64,000 bases of DNA from Scolanthus callimorphus (lineage: Eukaryota; Cnidaria; Anthozoa; Actiniaria; Edwardsiidae): the NCBI GenBank assembly GCA_033964015.1, contig CM066917.1:248001-312000 (forward strand). Reading direction: 5' to 3'. The notes beneath the pieces are model-generated. The model worked only from the letters and a program-made list of their open reading frames with translations, was not told where the DNA came from and ran no database searches. The translations under genes were made by a program, and so were the position numbers. Below are positions 20,702 to 32,300 of this stretch, one piece after another; position 1 is the stretch's first letter; the number at the start of each line of letters is the position of its first letter.

Positions 20702-22123
20702 CCTTTGCGCGAAGTCCCTAGACTGTGGATACCTGCGGTGGCCTGCCCTCAATGTTGTCACGCGAATGACCGCTCATTCCGTTTTTGTCAGAGATGCGGG
20801 TATAACCGGAAGGCATCAAACCAGTCAAGTCAATCACATAGGTTGGACATTGATATCAATACGATTGATGATCGTATTTATTCGCTATTTGATAGACAGT
20901 CTGCCTACGATCGTCAGAAAACCCGACTTTTTGATCAGTTTTCTTTGTTCTTGGCTTCCATGGCAACGCCAAAGGATGTCTTGTCCGCGTCCCCAATGGA
21001 TATAGTACGGTTCTTGGTTTGGAAAGATACAAATGGGAAAACACAGGTACACGCACAACGATGTCCACACCGAGGCCTCAAAGGTTCTTTTGACTGCAAA
21101 TGCCCAGTACGCCTCGCCTCAGGTTCAGTCGACTCGCTGATTGGGAAGCTACGCGCCATCTTTAACGAGCATGATCGAGCGGGAGACTGGAACGAAAATA
21201 TGGGTATGGGAAATCCGGTGGCCTCTAACCTGGTGCGTAGATACCTGAAACTTATCAAAGAGGAACAGGCCAATGCTGGCATCACTCCCACACAGGCCAC
21301 TCCGTTATTTGTAGACAAGCTGGTCAGGTTAGCTGACTACTTGGAGCACCAGATACGACTGGTCCAAGACAACCCAGAGAAGTTGTATATCTTATTCAGA
21401 GATCAAGCATACTTTAAGACTTTGTATTTTTCGGGAGACAGACCGGGTGACCTTGGCCAAGTGCGCACAAATGAAATGCTACGTTTCCCAAACGACGATG
21501 GCTTGCTCTTTAATCATACCTGGGGCAAAACTCTACGGGGAGACAAATCTAACCTTTTTGGCATAAAAAGATGTCCGAATTTGAAGATATGTCCTGTGGC
21601 GGCCATCGAAAGCTATATGTCGGCGACACGGGCAATGAAGGTAGATCTTACTGATGGCTTCCTCTTTCGCCCTACAAACAACCAGGGTGAGATCCTCCCG
21701 ACGTCAGTGTCTTCGGAGACGATGAACACAAGGCTTAAGATATACCTCAAGGACGCAGGTCTTGATGAGGGCGAGACCGCTCATAGCTTTCGAGCGGGTT
21801 GTGCGATTACACTAGCCTTGGCAGGCTCTACGCTAGCGGATGTGATGAATCATGTAGGCTGGGACAGATCTCATACTGCGAAGTATTATATGCAACTGGG
21901 GAAAGTCCTGCGAAACGATGATACGTCCACACGCCTATCGGAGATTGTCGATAAACAACACCCGGTAGCAGAATTGTCTCAGGAGTATCATGATCTCAAT
22001 TTAGTAAAAAACTTTGTGCTGGCTTTCCCCCCCGGGGCAATAAGAAGCGCAAGGCGGACACACAATAGCAATCGTACAGTAATGACATACCTTAGGCTAT
22101 ATACATATAATGTTACCTCGTGA
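20702..22123 (+). CDS. Tyrosine recombinase (integrase) of the YR retrotransposon
   Basis: The exon starts after TTATTATTCAG at 20702 and is open for about 473 codons. The N-terminus has a zinc-ribbon-like CPQC...CQRC cluster (14-31 counted from 20705), and a second Cys/His cluster lies at 120-134 (CPHRG...CKCP). The catalytic set of tyrosine recombinases is complete: R246 (SGDRPGDL), H360-x-x-R363 (AHSFRAG), H383 (MNHVGW) and Y394 or Y395 (AKYYMQLG). It would integrate a circular DNA copy without a staggered DDE cut, which fits the split repeats. There is no ATG at the exon start, so translation must come by splicing from an upstream exon or from an internal ATG. Confidence 0.92.
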   Translation, partial: PLREVPRLWIPAVACPQCCHANDRSFRFCQRCGYNRKASNQSSQSHRLDIDINTIDDRIYSLFDRQSAYDRQKTRLFDQFSLFLASMATPKDVLSASPMDIVRFLVWKDTNGKTQVHAQRCPHRGLKGSFDCKCPVRLASGSVDSLIGKLRAIFNEHDRAGDWNENMGMGNPVASNLVRRYLKLIKEEQANAGITPTQATPLFVDKLVRLADYLEHQIRLVQDNPEKLYILFRDQAYFKTLYFSGDRPGDLGQVRTNEMLRFPNDDGLLFNHTWGKTLRGDKSNLFGIKRCPNLKICPVAAIESYMSATRAMKVDLTDGFLFRPTNNQGEILPTSVSSETMNTRLKIYLKDAGLDEGETAHSFRAGCAITLALAGSTLADVMNHVGWDRSHTAKYYMQLGKVLRNDDTSTRLSEIVDKQHPVAELSQEYHDLNLVKNFVLAFPPGAIRSARRTHNSNRTVMTYLRLYTYNVTS

Positions 22124-22257
22124 GAGTGAGGAGGGGGATGGTAGATATAATAAGATATGGATGAGATATGGGGAAGCTATATGGTCGGGTTGTTCCTTGG
22201 GGGCAAGGGTTGGGGCACGGGATGCCGTCGGATGTGGAGGCACTGGACGAGCGGAGT

Positions 22258-22355
22258 GATCCACACCATTGCTCAGGTACTGGACAATGGAGTCTGTTGT
22301 TCCCATCTCTAAATCAGTGATCCGTGGAACAAAGGCCGGTTTGGATATAATACTA
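22258..22355 (+). repeat. B1 split direct repeat (98 bp)
   Basis: Matches 22689-22786; begins GATCCACACCATTGCTCAGG and ends GGATATAATACTA. It abuts A2, sharing the ACTA at 22352-22355. Confidence 0.92.
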
Positions 22356-22509
22356 TTCAAATCGGCCGAAAACGTTCCACGGGCACTGAGAAGCACGGAA
22401 ACCACTAGAATGTGAGCTATGCACACCCGGGATACAATAAAAGAGCGAGCAATCCTATTGCTCACTCTCTTCTCACATTTCGCGAGGGCTGGCCGGAGTC
22501 GCTGGTGTT
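22352..22509 (+). repeat. A2 split direct repeat (158 bp)
   Basis: Full-length match to A1 (14567-14724). It contains the AATAAA that may end the element's transcript. Confidence 0.92.
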
Positions 22510-22688
22510 TAAGACGACATGGATAAATAGAAAATGAGGTGGGGTGGGTAGCTGTGGGGGTAGGGCCCATCAAGCAATCGGTTGTTCTGGTTTAGTATAG
22601 CTGAATAGATAAGTATGAAGGATATACATTTAGGCGCCCACCCACCCAGCCCCAGTTTAGTGTTATATCCACACTAGCCTCTGCTACG

Positions 22689-22786
22689 GATCCACACCAT
22701 TGCTCAGGTACTGGACAATGGAGTCTGTTGTTCCCATCTCTAAATCAGTGATCCGTGGAACAAAGGCCGGTTTGGATATAATACTA
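22689..22786 (+). repeat. B2 split direct repeat (98 bp), right end of the YR element
   Basis: Full-length match to B1. The final ACTA (22783-22786) equals the ACTA that begins A1 at 14567-14570, marking the element edges and the likely crossover core. Confidence 0.92.
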
Positions 22787-22789
22787 ATA

Positions 22790-23300
22790 TGTAAAAACTG
22801 GCTCAATGCTGTATCTCATGCATGAAAAGTTTAAAGCTATTATTAAATATTTATCAAGAACATGTCCAAAGTGAATCAAGAAAATGGCTGCACAGCCAGA
22901 ATACAATTCAACCAAAACAAGAAACCAAGCTACTGTACTGCAATGGACCTGGTTTAGAAATTATATTTCAGACCATGAACCTAATTCGTGAAAGATACAT
23001 GTGCATTAAAATTTTTAAAATATGTAATTGTCTACACCCCTTGTATAGATAACCTGGAGAGTGTAGAAATATTGGATCAACTGTGCATGTCCAATATTGA
23101 GATGTTAGAGTAAAAAATTCCATGACAATAAGAACTTTGTTAATAACAGAGCGACAAAAAAGTTAGTAGCAAGACACTGTTTGTGAGAACTATAGAAACA
23201 TTCCTGAAGCAGCTACAAAAACAGTTGAAATGTTGATGTTATGTGTTATTGCAGCCTTCAGATACAACTATAACGTAACACTGATCAATAACATTGAAAA
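22790..23300. other. No feature recognised
   Basis: AT-rich sequence. The single ORF at 22822-23052 has no domain-like pattern. Confidence 0.4.
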
Positions 23301-23301
23301 T

Positions 23302-23666
23302 AATGGGGAGTTTGCAGGTGTTGCGTGACATTTTGAATTTTGATCCTAGCAAAATAAAAATACCATATTTGAAAAGAGCTAACCGAAATGTGTGAAATCC
23401 TCAAATTTGAGTTGGTTTCGACTAATAACACAGAAGTTATGAGCGTCGGAAATTGGTTGTTTTCCTATAGGTTTAATTTGTGGTGGGCAAATTAAACGTA
23501 TAGAGAAACAGCTTACTTCGGGCGTCAATAGCTTCGCTAATATTTACCCAAATCTACTCAAATTTTCGCCTTTTTCTAATTTCGGCAAGCTCTTTTCAAA
23601 TATGGTATTTTGATTTTACTAGGGTCAAAAATGAAAATGTCACGCAACACCTGCAAACTCCCCATT
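23302..23666. mobile_element. TIR element (365 bp) ending AATGGGGAGTTTGCAGG
   Basis: AATGGGGAGTTTGCAGGTGT, with TGCGTGACATTTT following, is mirrored at the right end. The inverted similarity extends about 85 bp inward, through AAAATACCATATTTGAAAAG. Non-coding. Confidence 0.85.
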
Positions 23667-23669
23667 GTG

Positions 23670-25080
23670 GCGAGTGTCTACGGCGAGTGTTGAAGAGCCA
23701 ATGTCTCGCGGCCAAACAACCTTTCGCGGCGAACGTTCGCGGGAAATACTTTACTGATCGACTAGGGCCGGCAAATCACGGAAAACCAGAAGATGATTTT
23801 GAAGTGATTTTTAAATTAAAATTGACAATAATCGAACGTAAACTGAAATACAATACAATAGGCAAACTAGTTAAAAGCGAGTTACAAAGGTGCAATTCAG
23901 AAGTAGCAGAAACCGCATACATTCCGTTCATAGTTTTGGCTTTACAATCTCTACCAAGTAAATTTGTAATAAGGCATAGCAAAATGACTAACATAGTGAA
24001 TATAAAGAATCTAAGCTATAACATAAATGGCATTAATGATATATAATTTCTCATGACAATTGAACTATATTCGTGGGCACCTCATTTTTATACACTAGCA
24101 AACAAAACACTTTCTCAAAATATTATCGAAAAGAGTAGCTTTGCCCTCGAGCACTTCACTATCTAAATAGATACTAGTAATATATCCACTACTAGTAATA
24201 AAGATATATTTTTCTCTCTTGTGTGATGTTCTCCCATTTCAGATGACGTAGCATTCATTTGAATATGCAATAAACAAGGTCTAATATCATTTATCAGAGC
24301 GCGCGTACTATCTAAATTATTTTATAAAAGCAAATGCGACTCCGTCAGACTGTGAAACAATTACTGATAGAAATAGTCTTACATATAAATAACAAGACGC
24401 GAGTTTATTCATTCGTCTTTTGATCTCCTCCATCAAACAAAAAAGCACCACGAATGTAAATAATCATTAGGACTTAACTCAAAATGCACCCAGCTGTGAC
24501 TCTCAATCAAAGTTGCAAGATAAAAGGCAAACTCGGGGTCTTAAGGCCGTTTGTCCTTTTCCTCTATTTTCAAAATTGTTTTTTGCAATAACATTTTCAA
24601 TGTTACCTAAATAAGTAAACAGTAGTTTTTGAGTAGCAACCCATGACTAGCGCTACTGTAGTATGACTGTAGATTCAGTGTACTTTCTGAGAGTGATTAG
24701 CGTTTCACAATCCCATGATTGTGACTCAAAAACATACACTATTTTTGACACGACGCAAGCGTGTGAAACAACGACTACAAGAAAAGCTGAATCTTAAAAA
24801 ACGTAATTTCTTTGTTTAGTAACAAAGAAAACACGTTTATAGAGTATGCTGCATTATTTGCATGGTGGAATTCAAACATCTACATCTACTTTATTGACTG
24901 ATAAACCAATTCCGGTATCACATCAGTATAAATAAAAATATACAAATCTATCTAGATATTCATAATACATGGAATAAATCTAAAAAAATAATAAATTTAT
25001 AAATATAAATATAATATATAAATAATAAATCTATAAATAACGAAATGCAGTTCAACATTACCTTTGTTTGAGAGTTTTGA
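23670..25080. other. Non-coding AT-rich stretch
   Basis: The ORF at 23687-24046 lacks a recognisable domain. Between about 24930 and 25050 the sequence is a nearly pure A/T mixture (AATAAATATAAAT-type). No RNA gene was seen. Confidence 0.4.
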
Positions 25081-25129
25081 GCAGCTTGCAGGAGATCTTT
25101 GCGGCCTCAACCATCAACTTTAGGGACGT

Positions 25130-27060
25130 GTCATTATTTAGCGGGGGGGGGGGGCTCCTATTTTTGTGGGGAGGGTCCTAATTTTTTTCGCGTGTCTAAA
25201 GGGAGGGTCCAATTTTTTTTCACTCCTGTTTGGGGGAGGGTCATAATTTTTTTTAGCAACATTTGGAGGATGAAAAGGGTAAAACAAATAGCGATAGTGG
25301 TTATTTCAGCAACTTCTCCATAAAAATTTCGACGCGCTTCGCGCGCATAAACAATGACATCTAATATACTATTTGAGCAATGAGGACACTACCGTTGAAA
25401 ATCAAAAAAGGAAAATCAAACTCTCCCAAAATTTCCCTGCAAATGATAGGCCTGGAGGGCATGTCACTATATGTTTGAAAGAAGACCCCTTAGGTAAGCG
25501 TGAGTTTTCGACGTTACAAGCATAGAAATTCGTCCGTTGGGCCGCGCTTCGCGCACATGAATATTAATAACTTCGCATTTGCGGAGCGCAGTTGTGCGCA
25601 TGAATAATATAACCTAACCTATATAATTGAGGTAGTGTACTTCCTGGGCCCCTGACAGGCTTTGTTTATTATACCGTACACAAAACATGTTCATCTACCC
25701 TTTCTCTGAGGCTTGATTTGTCTTTGGTATAATTTGTCTTTTGTTTAGTTTTGATGAAATGCGATGAACAAACAAAAAAAACGATGAACAAACAAACAAA
25801 CGTTTATCAAAATTTGGGCGCGCAACGAAGGATATGCGAACCCGTTTTTCTGTAAAATGTCTACAGTACTAGGTCAAACAGGGGACGGGAGATGTGGGAT
25901 TATGTTAATCATTGTACAGGGAGGGAGGATCACTGCATTTTACCCGTGTATTACCAAACATTCTCACGTAAATAATCGAGGCGATGAATAATAACCGCGG
26001 TTCCTTATGCACCAGTCAATTGACACCCGGCCCCCACCCCCGGGACAGGGCGGGAAAGTAACGCGGTCAGGCCGGGGATTTAACACATTAATCTACGGAA
26101 GGGCAGGGAATTTAACTCGGACCTTCTATAGCGGGGATATATAGCGGGGCATACGGGGAATATTAACGCTGAGCCAGAAGTTCGATTATCGTGCGAAACC
26201 GAGGTCGGAGGATTTGGGAGGGATCACTTTATTTTTGGGCGAGTGAAAGGGGAGGATCTCTAGAAACCTGAAGCCTTGAAAGAGAGATTCCAGCAACGAG
26301 TTCTATATCATTTTCTAGTTTTTATTTTACTCATTATGTTGAAAATTTCGGCGCGCTTCGCGCGCATAAGGAATGACATCTAATCTAGTTTTAGAGAACT
26401 TGCCCAAAGAAAACAATACGCTTGTGGCGCTTAAATGGAATGCGTACGAATGTCGTTACAAGCATGTGTATCTTGGCAAGGACAAATGAAAACCCCCAAA
26501 AGCCCTCCAGTGATACGCCTGGTTGGCAGTCAATATGTTCGAAAGAAGTGAGTTCGACGTTAAAAGCTGCAAAAAAAATCGTTTTTGTGCTACGCTTCAC
26601 GTACATGAATAATAATAATTTGTAGCGCGTGAAGAATAAAACCAACAGGCTTTTTTACTACACGCAGAAAATAAAATGTTATCTTTTCTCTGGAGGCTTG
26701 ATGAAATGCGTTTATCAAGATAAAGGCGCGTTTCGCTATGTTGCAAAAGTGTCCCCGGGGGCCTGGAGCTTTAACAACGACCATGTCCCTGGTGACCGGG
26801 AAAATAGTAACATTTAACACTTAGTGAATGTTAAATCGGGGGGCCGTGATGTCAATTGACTGGTGCATGACAGAAGTCACTTGGACAATAGTCTATCTAA
26901 CAGGTTTTTCAGAAATAAATTGCATGGGGGAGGGTCCCAATTTTTTTTACCTACGACTGGGGGAGGGTCACATTTTTTTTGTTATGTTCAAGGGGAGGGT
27001 CCTAATTTTTTTTAGCCTTGTTTGAAAAAAATGGGAGCCCTCCCCCCCCGGTAAATAATG
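25130..27060. repeat. Cluster of dispersed G-tract repeats
   Basis: Several similar units lie here: GGGGAGGGTCC(T/A)AATTTTTTT repeated three times in each of two blocks (25140-25260 and 26930-27030), the GATGAAATGCG-TTTATCAA motif (25755, 26700), and GCGCTTCGCGCGCATAA boxes (25330, 26355). The motif near 2890 belongs to the same family. No coding potential was found. Confidence 0.6.
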
Positions 27061-27249
27061 ACACGTCCCTTATCACGGAGGTCTTGCTGGGGTTCTGTCT
27101 AACTTAGCTTATCTTCGAAAATGGTGTGCAGCTATGAATGAATTCCCAAGGCTCTATCAATTTGTACTTCGTCTGCTTCGTGGTTGAATGCACGGGTGGC
27201 GTAGCCACGTGGTTGAATGCACGTATGGCGTAGCTTTACACGCTATGCA

Positions 27250-27405
27250 CGGGTGGCGTAGCGTGTAAAGCGCTTGCCTCTCATCTCTGTGCAACGGGTT
27301 CAAATCTCAGTCAGGGCAGTTGGGATTTTTCTCTGCTAGCTTCTGCTGTTTCGAACCTTGTGTTCATCGTGGGTTGAAGTGATTCGTCATTTCTCCTGTG
27401 TTTCA

Positions 27406-27437
<32 letters not shown>

Positions 27438-27900
27438 CTTCTCTCAGCCCACTACACTTAACCCCCCCGGGGGGGATTCCCAATTTTTTAGACGGGGGTG
27501 CTCGTCGGGAAAATTGATTTTGACCCTAAGGGATAGCAAAATGGGTGTGGCAAACAGCAAATTTACCCCTAACAGAAAGCAAATTTGGCGTGGCGACCGC
27601 CGATTTTACCCCTAAAAGATAGCAGATTTGGCAGGTCAAAACAAATAAAAGCGAAATTTTAGGTCTTTTAGGGTTTTCAACCAAGTTTCCTTTGTAAATA
27701 TCGGTTCTGGTGTCAGTACCAATATATTTCTGGGCAAGGATTGGTCTGAGACTCCCCTAGGTCTGATTTTAAACACCCTTCAGAGATAGCACGTCTGTCA
27801 ATTTTATAGCCTAAGGGATAGGACGAGCACCCCCGTCTGAAAATATGGGGAGTCCCCCCCCCGGGACTTAACCACTATGCGAGGGACGTTAAACAACCAC
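27250..27900 (+). mobile_element. tRNA-like SINE (family C) interrupted by a MITE
   Basis: The head has GGGTGGCGTAGCGTGTAAAG (box A-like) and AACGGGTTCAAATCTC (box B-like). The body includes GATGAGACAATAAACCGAGG, which resembles the CGT-AAACCGTAGGTCCCG body segment of family A. The sequence breaks at 27462 and resumes at 27866 with CACTATGCGAGGGACGTTAA after the inserted MITE. Confidence 0.7.
27463..27865. mobile_element. MITE (403 bp) with 7-bp TSD, inside a SINE
   Basis: The ends CCCCCCCGGGGGGGATTCCC and its near complement form inverted repeats that extend through AGACGGGGGTGCTCGTC. ACTTAAC stands on both sides (27456-27462 and 27866-27872) as the target duplication. Removing the element and one ACTTAAC restores a continuous SINE sequence. 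Confidence 0.85.
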
Positions 27901-28118
27901 AGTGCTCACCACAGGCTGATATATCTAACAACCAGACATGATTGTATTGTAAACTGCATGCATAAAATTGCAGTCCGCATCTTAGGGATCATACATCCAC
28001 ATCTGTAAACCGCATTTGAACATGGACATGGATATTTGAGGTATACAAGTGCAATTTTTATTATTATTTTGGTCTCGTTATTTCAATTTCATGAGACAAG
28101 AAACAGAAGTGATAAAAA

Positions 28119-28155
28119 CCGACGTTTCGGTACATCTAGCGCCATTATCAATGGT
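28119..28155 (-). ncRNA. Hammerhead-ribozyme-like motif 3' of the PLE remnant
   Basis: On the minus strand: TTGATAATGGCGCTAGATGT followed by ACCGAAACGTCGG, the order box 1 - stem II region - GAAAC. Box 1 deviates from CUGAUGA. It lies downstream, in the same orientation, of the Penelope-like coding remnant at 28390-29010, where the terminal repeat of such an element would be. Confidence 0.45.
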
Positions 28156-28389
28156 AAAGTAAAAGGAAAAGGCTAAGTTCAAAGATTTCCATAAGAGTAT
28201 AAAGCTATTTACTGTTACGCGATTAGTTAATGATTAAGTGTTGATTCTAGCCTCGTACTTGTACTAGATAATTATGTAATACGATGATTGACATAAGCCC
28301 CTAATGTACATAGTAACCAATGTAAGATCGTGATTATTGCTCACTCTTGAATAAACCAGCACTGAATGCAACACGAGTTACGATACAAT

Positions 28390-29010
28390 TACTTAAACAC
28401 TTTAGCACGAAGATAATCAGACTGTACACTCAGTGTTGGTTCACGATCTTGAATAAACAGCATTTCATGAACTAGACAGTCAAATTTGTTCGTGCATTTC
28501 TTGATGACATTAAAGCGTGCTAAGAAATTGTTCGGAACAGCAGTGTTATGTTCTTTACAATAGATGACGCCTTTTGACGGTGACCCTCAACGCGCGTGTG
28601 TAGGTGGCCCTTTGTATACCCATCATAACCTGCATCGCACAGGTCACACTTGAACAAATAAACAACGCATTGGTGGGTTACAATGTTAGGCTTGGGCTCA
28701 CGCAGGCTTAGATCTTGTTAAAGCTTGCGACTAGTAAACACGGGCTGGACGGTGTTTTGCACCTTGCTACTGAGATCTCTGAGTTGTCGTTTGACAGATA
28801 CTGCAGCACCCTGGTCTTTATAGGGGATAATATTCGGATGACGTCATCAGCATGTTGTTTAGGCTGGTCCGCTGCGACCCTCGAGGTGATAAACCTGTTG
28901 ATGACGGAATCAATATGGTCATTCGGATACCTCAGCTTACGGAAGACTCCTCTTAAACGTTCACACTCTTCTGAGAAGTGCGGCCAAGATCACTTTAGCC
29001 GGTGCGCGCG
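28390..29010 (-). pseudogene. Penelope-like element remnant: end of RT plus GIY-YIG endonuclease
   Basis: Minus-strand translation gives, across two frames, a stretch with RLRGVFRKLRYP and VINRF, then KDQGAAVSVKRQLRDLSSKV and QPVFTSRKL, then VVYLFKCDLCDAGYDGYT and HLHTRVEGH. This order is characteristic of Penelope-like retroelements: the RT C-terminus, then the linker with CX2C, then a GIY-YIG nuclease with a GYT...H-R...H core. Stops and frame changes (for example after FTSRKL) show it is dead. The plus-strand ORF at 28715-29026 is its antisense shadow. Confidence 0.8.
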
Positions 29011-29114
29011 CGATCATACATGGTAACAAGCAACCCATGTTTGCAGCGGCTGTCCACATGGCTATGGTAATGCAGAAGTTATTTCAATTAGGCAAAAATA
29101 AATTAAGCAATTAA

Positions 29115-29340
29115 TCCAATCCAGTAGAATCAAGAATCAGCATGTTGATTCTTGAAGACCCTCAAAGTGAGTGATTCCCAAAGTAAAGTGTGCGCTCTTA
29201 GCCAATCAGAATGGAGATAGTGAGTACAACGTGTCTATACTTTTTTTGTAGAAACCCACTCGCATACTCTCACGAATCCTGCAATCTGGTTGGCTCCGCT
29301 ACTCCCTATCTATCACGTAATAGATAGTGAGTAGCAAAAA
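29115..29340. repeat. Dispersed repeat with internal palindrome
   Basis: GAATCAAGAATCAGCATGTT, its mirror GATTCTTGA, then CCCTCAAAGTGAGTGATTCC and TAGCCAATCAGAAT. An inverted, diverged copy is at about 48395-48490 (GATTGGCTAA, TTTGGGAATCAAGCA, TCAGCATCTAGCTGATTCTT). ATCTATCACGTAATAGATAG follows near 29306. No coding potential. Confidence 0.6.
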
Positions 29341-29344
29341 CGCT

Positions 29345-32300
29345 AGCGCCAAACTTTCTAAAACCATGAAAATAAATACGTTTTAGCAACAACTCGAAGG
29401 TAGTATGCTAGTTGGTTTCTACTAGTCGTTCTCGTTTTCAATGAGTCAAATAGTCAACTCGGCGCTACGCGCCTCGTTAACTATCTATTGACTCATAGAA
29501 AACTGGAACTCAGTCTAATTGTTAAATAATCGGGTTGTCTGCGCAAACGTTTCTGATTGGCTAAATCGTCCGCACTCACTCCGCTTAGCCCTGAAGCTGT
29601 GCCGCCAAACGAAGTTCACAAACCTGAAGAGAAGGTGGAAATCGGGACAGTGGACGTGTTCTGTTTGGACAAGATTCATGTTTCTGTCACAGATTACTTG
29701 CAGGAATGTGCAGGGATAATTCTCATTCGAAAGCTTTAAGCTGAGAAACATTTTCATTCAGCCTAAACAAGTGTACACCACTGCCTTAGCCGATCCAAAC
29801 TGTTGCCATGAAATACTCGACACTCGTGGCGTTTAATTCGATTCTCCATTCCTAGTTTTATTAGGGATGATCTAGGTGACAAGTAGATGAGAGATTGACG
29901 AACAATATTGTTTTATCGAGATTTTGCAATAGGATCGGCTCATGAAAAGAGCGGCGTATGTACTAGGCCTTACTTTCCTGAGCGCACGCTAAGGCGAAAT
30001 GACACATTTACACAAAGCAAAGCCTTGAATAATATTCTCTAAGTATAAATCCTGACGCTGTATCGCAAAACGTTGGACACAAACCCGAAGGGAAAGAGGA
30101 AATCTCTCCAATGGGCGTGTTTTTGTTGGAAAAGATCCACCGTTGGAGATCCACCGTTGGAGTTCTAATTCAAGCGATTTTTTTAGGGAGGGACAATGTT
30201 GAAATCTCCCACATAAACTAAAAGGAATTTAGTTCCCTCAGCGAAAGCACCATAGACATCCAAACCTAAATGGTTCTATTACAGATTACTTACAATTATG
30301 TGCAGGGATAATTCTATAATTCGAAAGATTTGAGCTGAGAATTTTTTTTTCATTCATGTTTGAACAAACTTACGACATTGCCTGCAGAGTGCACGCTACT
30401 CATTAATGATATTAAGAAATTTCTTAGAAACAATTTTACTTAACCTGTTTCTCATTCTCTTCCCTTACTGAGATATCATAAGCATACAAACAATTCCGAA
30501 GTCAAAATGGTTTTTCTGTGATAGGCTTGCGTTTGCAATTTTAGCGGGTTCTTAGATAACCTGCGAGCAGTGATTTCCTCCTCTCTTAAGCCGGCGGCGT
30601 CGGTCAAAGTCCGCGGGGTGTGACGTCACAGGCGTAACTCGAAACAAAACTCAAAGTCACAACAGTAGTTGTGACGGCACATTGTGAAAGAAAAAGTGAA
30701 GAAATGATGATGTATTTGCAGGAAATAGTGTGTTTTAAAAGTACTTCAGCATTATTGCTAACAGAAAACGTGGAATTTCAATTCATATAAGCTTCACGCA
30801 CCAAAATAATTGAAATCAAACATGTCTTCGATGCGCTACACAGAAAAAGGTTCGATCGTGGTGTGAGTAGATTTCCAAATCTTCTGCTCACTTCGCATAT
30901 AAATGTTTCACAAGGATGTTTGACTAATCTAGGTGTCAAGTATGAAATTCAGGTGCAGCTGTCAAAATAAAATATGGTTACGGTACCTGATAAATCAAAA
31001 CCAAGTCCATCAGTGAGAGAAACGAAAACGAAAGAAAGAGCGCAAGAAGGAAGCGTGTAAGGTCAATTCTCAGATCGGGAGCGCGATATGAATCAAAGAC
31101 ATTCCATGTAGCCGAGATGCACACCAAGAAAAGTTTGTATTCTAAACCAAAATAAAAAGTAACTTAATAGGATTTGTTGGATGGGTAGATGCGAAATTCT
31201 AGGGCTAAGTACTAAATTCAAGGCTTTGTAACGTTCAAGAACTGCCGCCGCGTAAAATGTCAACTTACATTCGTGTTTTTCCAACGATAAGTTCGAAGAA
31301 ACGATAGTCTCAAGGGCAAATAAAAGAAGCATAAATCTGGAGTTTTCTGCGCATTCTTATAAATATAGATCAAGTTTCAAGTCTGTCGTAGGTCGGTGGG
31401 TTGTGGTGAACGGGTAGGATTTACTTGACTAGTGCAAAGTACTTACCCATATCCTGCATAAACCAAATGCTTCGCTTTGTTTTTAAAATTTGCTACTTTT
31501 CTGAGAATGAAATTTAAGTCCTTAGAAGCATTCAAATACAGTTTTATTTGACAAACTTGTCTAAATGCATGGGAACAAATTGCAACAGAGCCTCACAGCC
31601 ACAGCTGAGCAGTTGTGAAATGCTAGCATTTCCTATCAAAACATTAAAAACTTAATTATCTAATGTTCTAAAAATATTTTTAGCTTACAAGGAGACAAAA
31701 TGATTTTTCTGCTCATTAGTACTACTAGATGTCAAGCCTACCACAGGTCTTCAGACAAAATACAAATGTTAATGGGAGATTTCCAAGAAAGAAAACTGGG
31801 GGAAATATATAGTAAATATATGGCAGTTGTTTTTCCAGTGTTCGCGCAACTTCTGAGATCCTTGAAGTTCCAGTGAAAACCCTTCTAGCTCTGGTAAAAG
31901 TCCCTTGCAATTCCACAAACTCTCTGCCAGTTTCATTGAAAACCATGTTCAAGCCATGTTCTAACTTCTGGCAACAGGGAAATTAGAATGCAAATGCAAG
32001 CCAACAAAGAAAGTAGTCCAAATATAACATGTTTATTGGGAAATGTTGAGATACGCCCCCTGCCCTGAGCCCCACCCCTCTATAAATTCCACCCCTAGGG
32101 GACAGGAATCAATATTTTTGGTCAGGATTGTCAAATATTTTAGGGGTGAAGAGACTGGGGTCTGGTCTCTTTTAGAGCTCTGAATGGTCCAGCACCTCTA
32201 TAGCAGCAACAAAATTTAAAAATACCTTGGTAGAAAGAAAATGCAGTCACATACTCCATTTTACAGTTGCACAACATCCTTTGTTTCAACAGAGCTGATA

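Larger units (their letters stand above)
14567..22786 (+). mobile_element. Full-length split-direct-repeat YR retrotransposon (Ngaro/PAT type)
   Basis: Genes run gag, RT-RNase H, tyrosine recombinase on the plus strand, bounded by split direct repeats in the order A1 - body - B1 A2 B2. A1 (14567-14724) equals A2 (22352-22509); B1 (22258-22355) equals B2 (22689-22786). Both repeat pairs look identical or nearly so. ACTA begins each A copy and ends each B copy, so the B1/A2 junction is a single ACTA, as expected if a circular intermediate is resolved by recombination there. The RT and YR frames are intact. This architecture is known from Ngaro and PAT elements, which use a tyrosine recombinase instead of a DDE integrase. 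No SGNH-hydrolase or methyltransferase ORF, found in some relatives, was seen. Confidence 0.93.

Noticed and set aside
22097..22573. 158-codon minus-strand ORF
   Set aside because: It is antisense to the end of the recombinase gene and the B1/A2 repeats, with no domain pattern.
28715..29026. 103-codon plus-strand ORF
   Set aside because: It is the antisense of the Penelope-like RT tail, which has clear family motifs on the minus strand.
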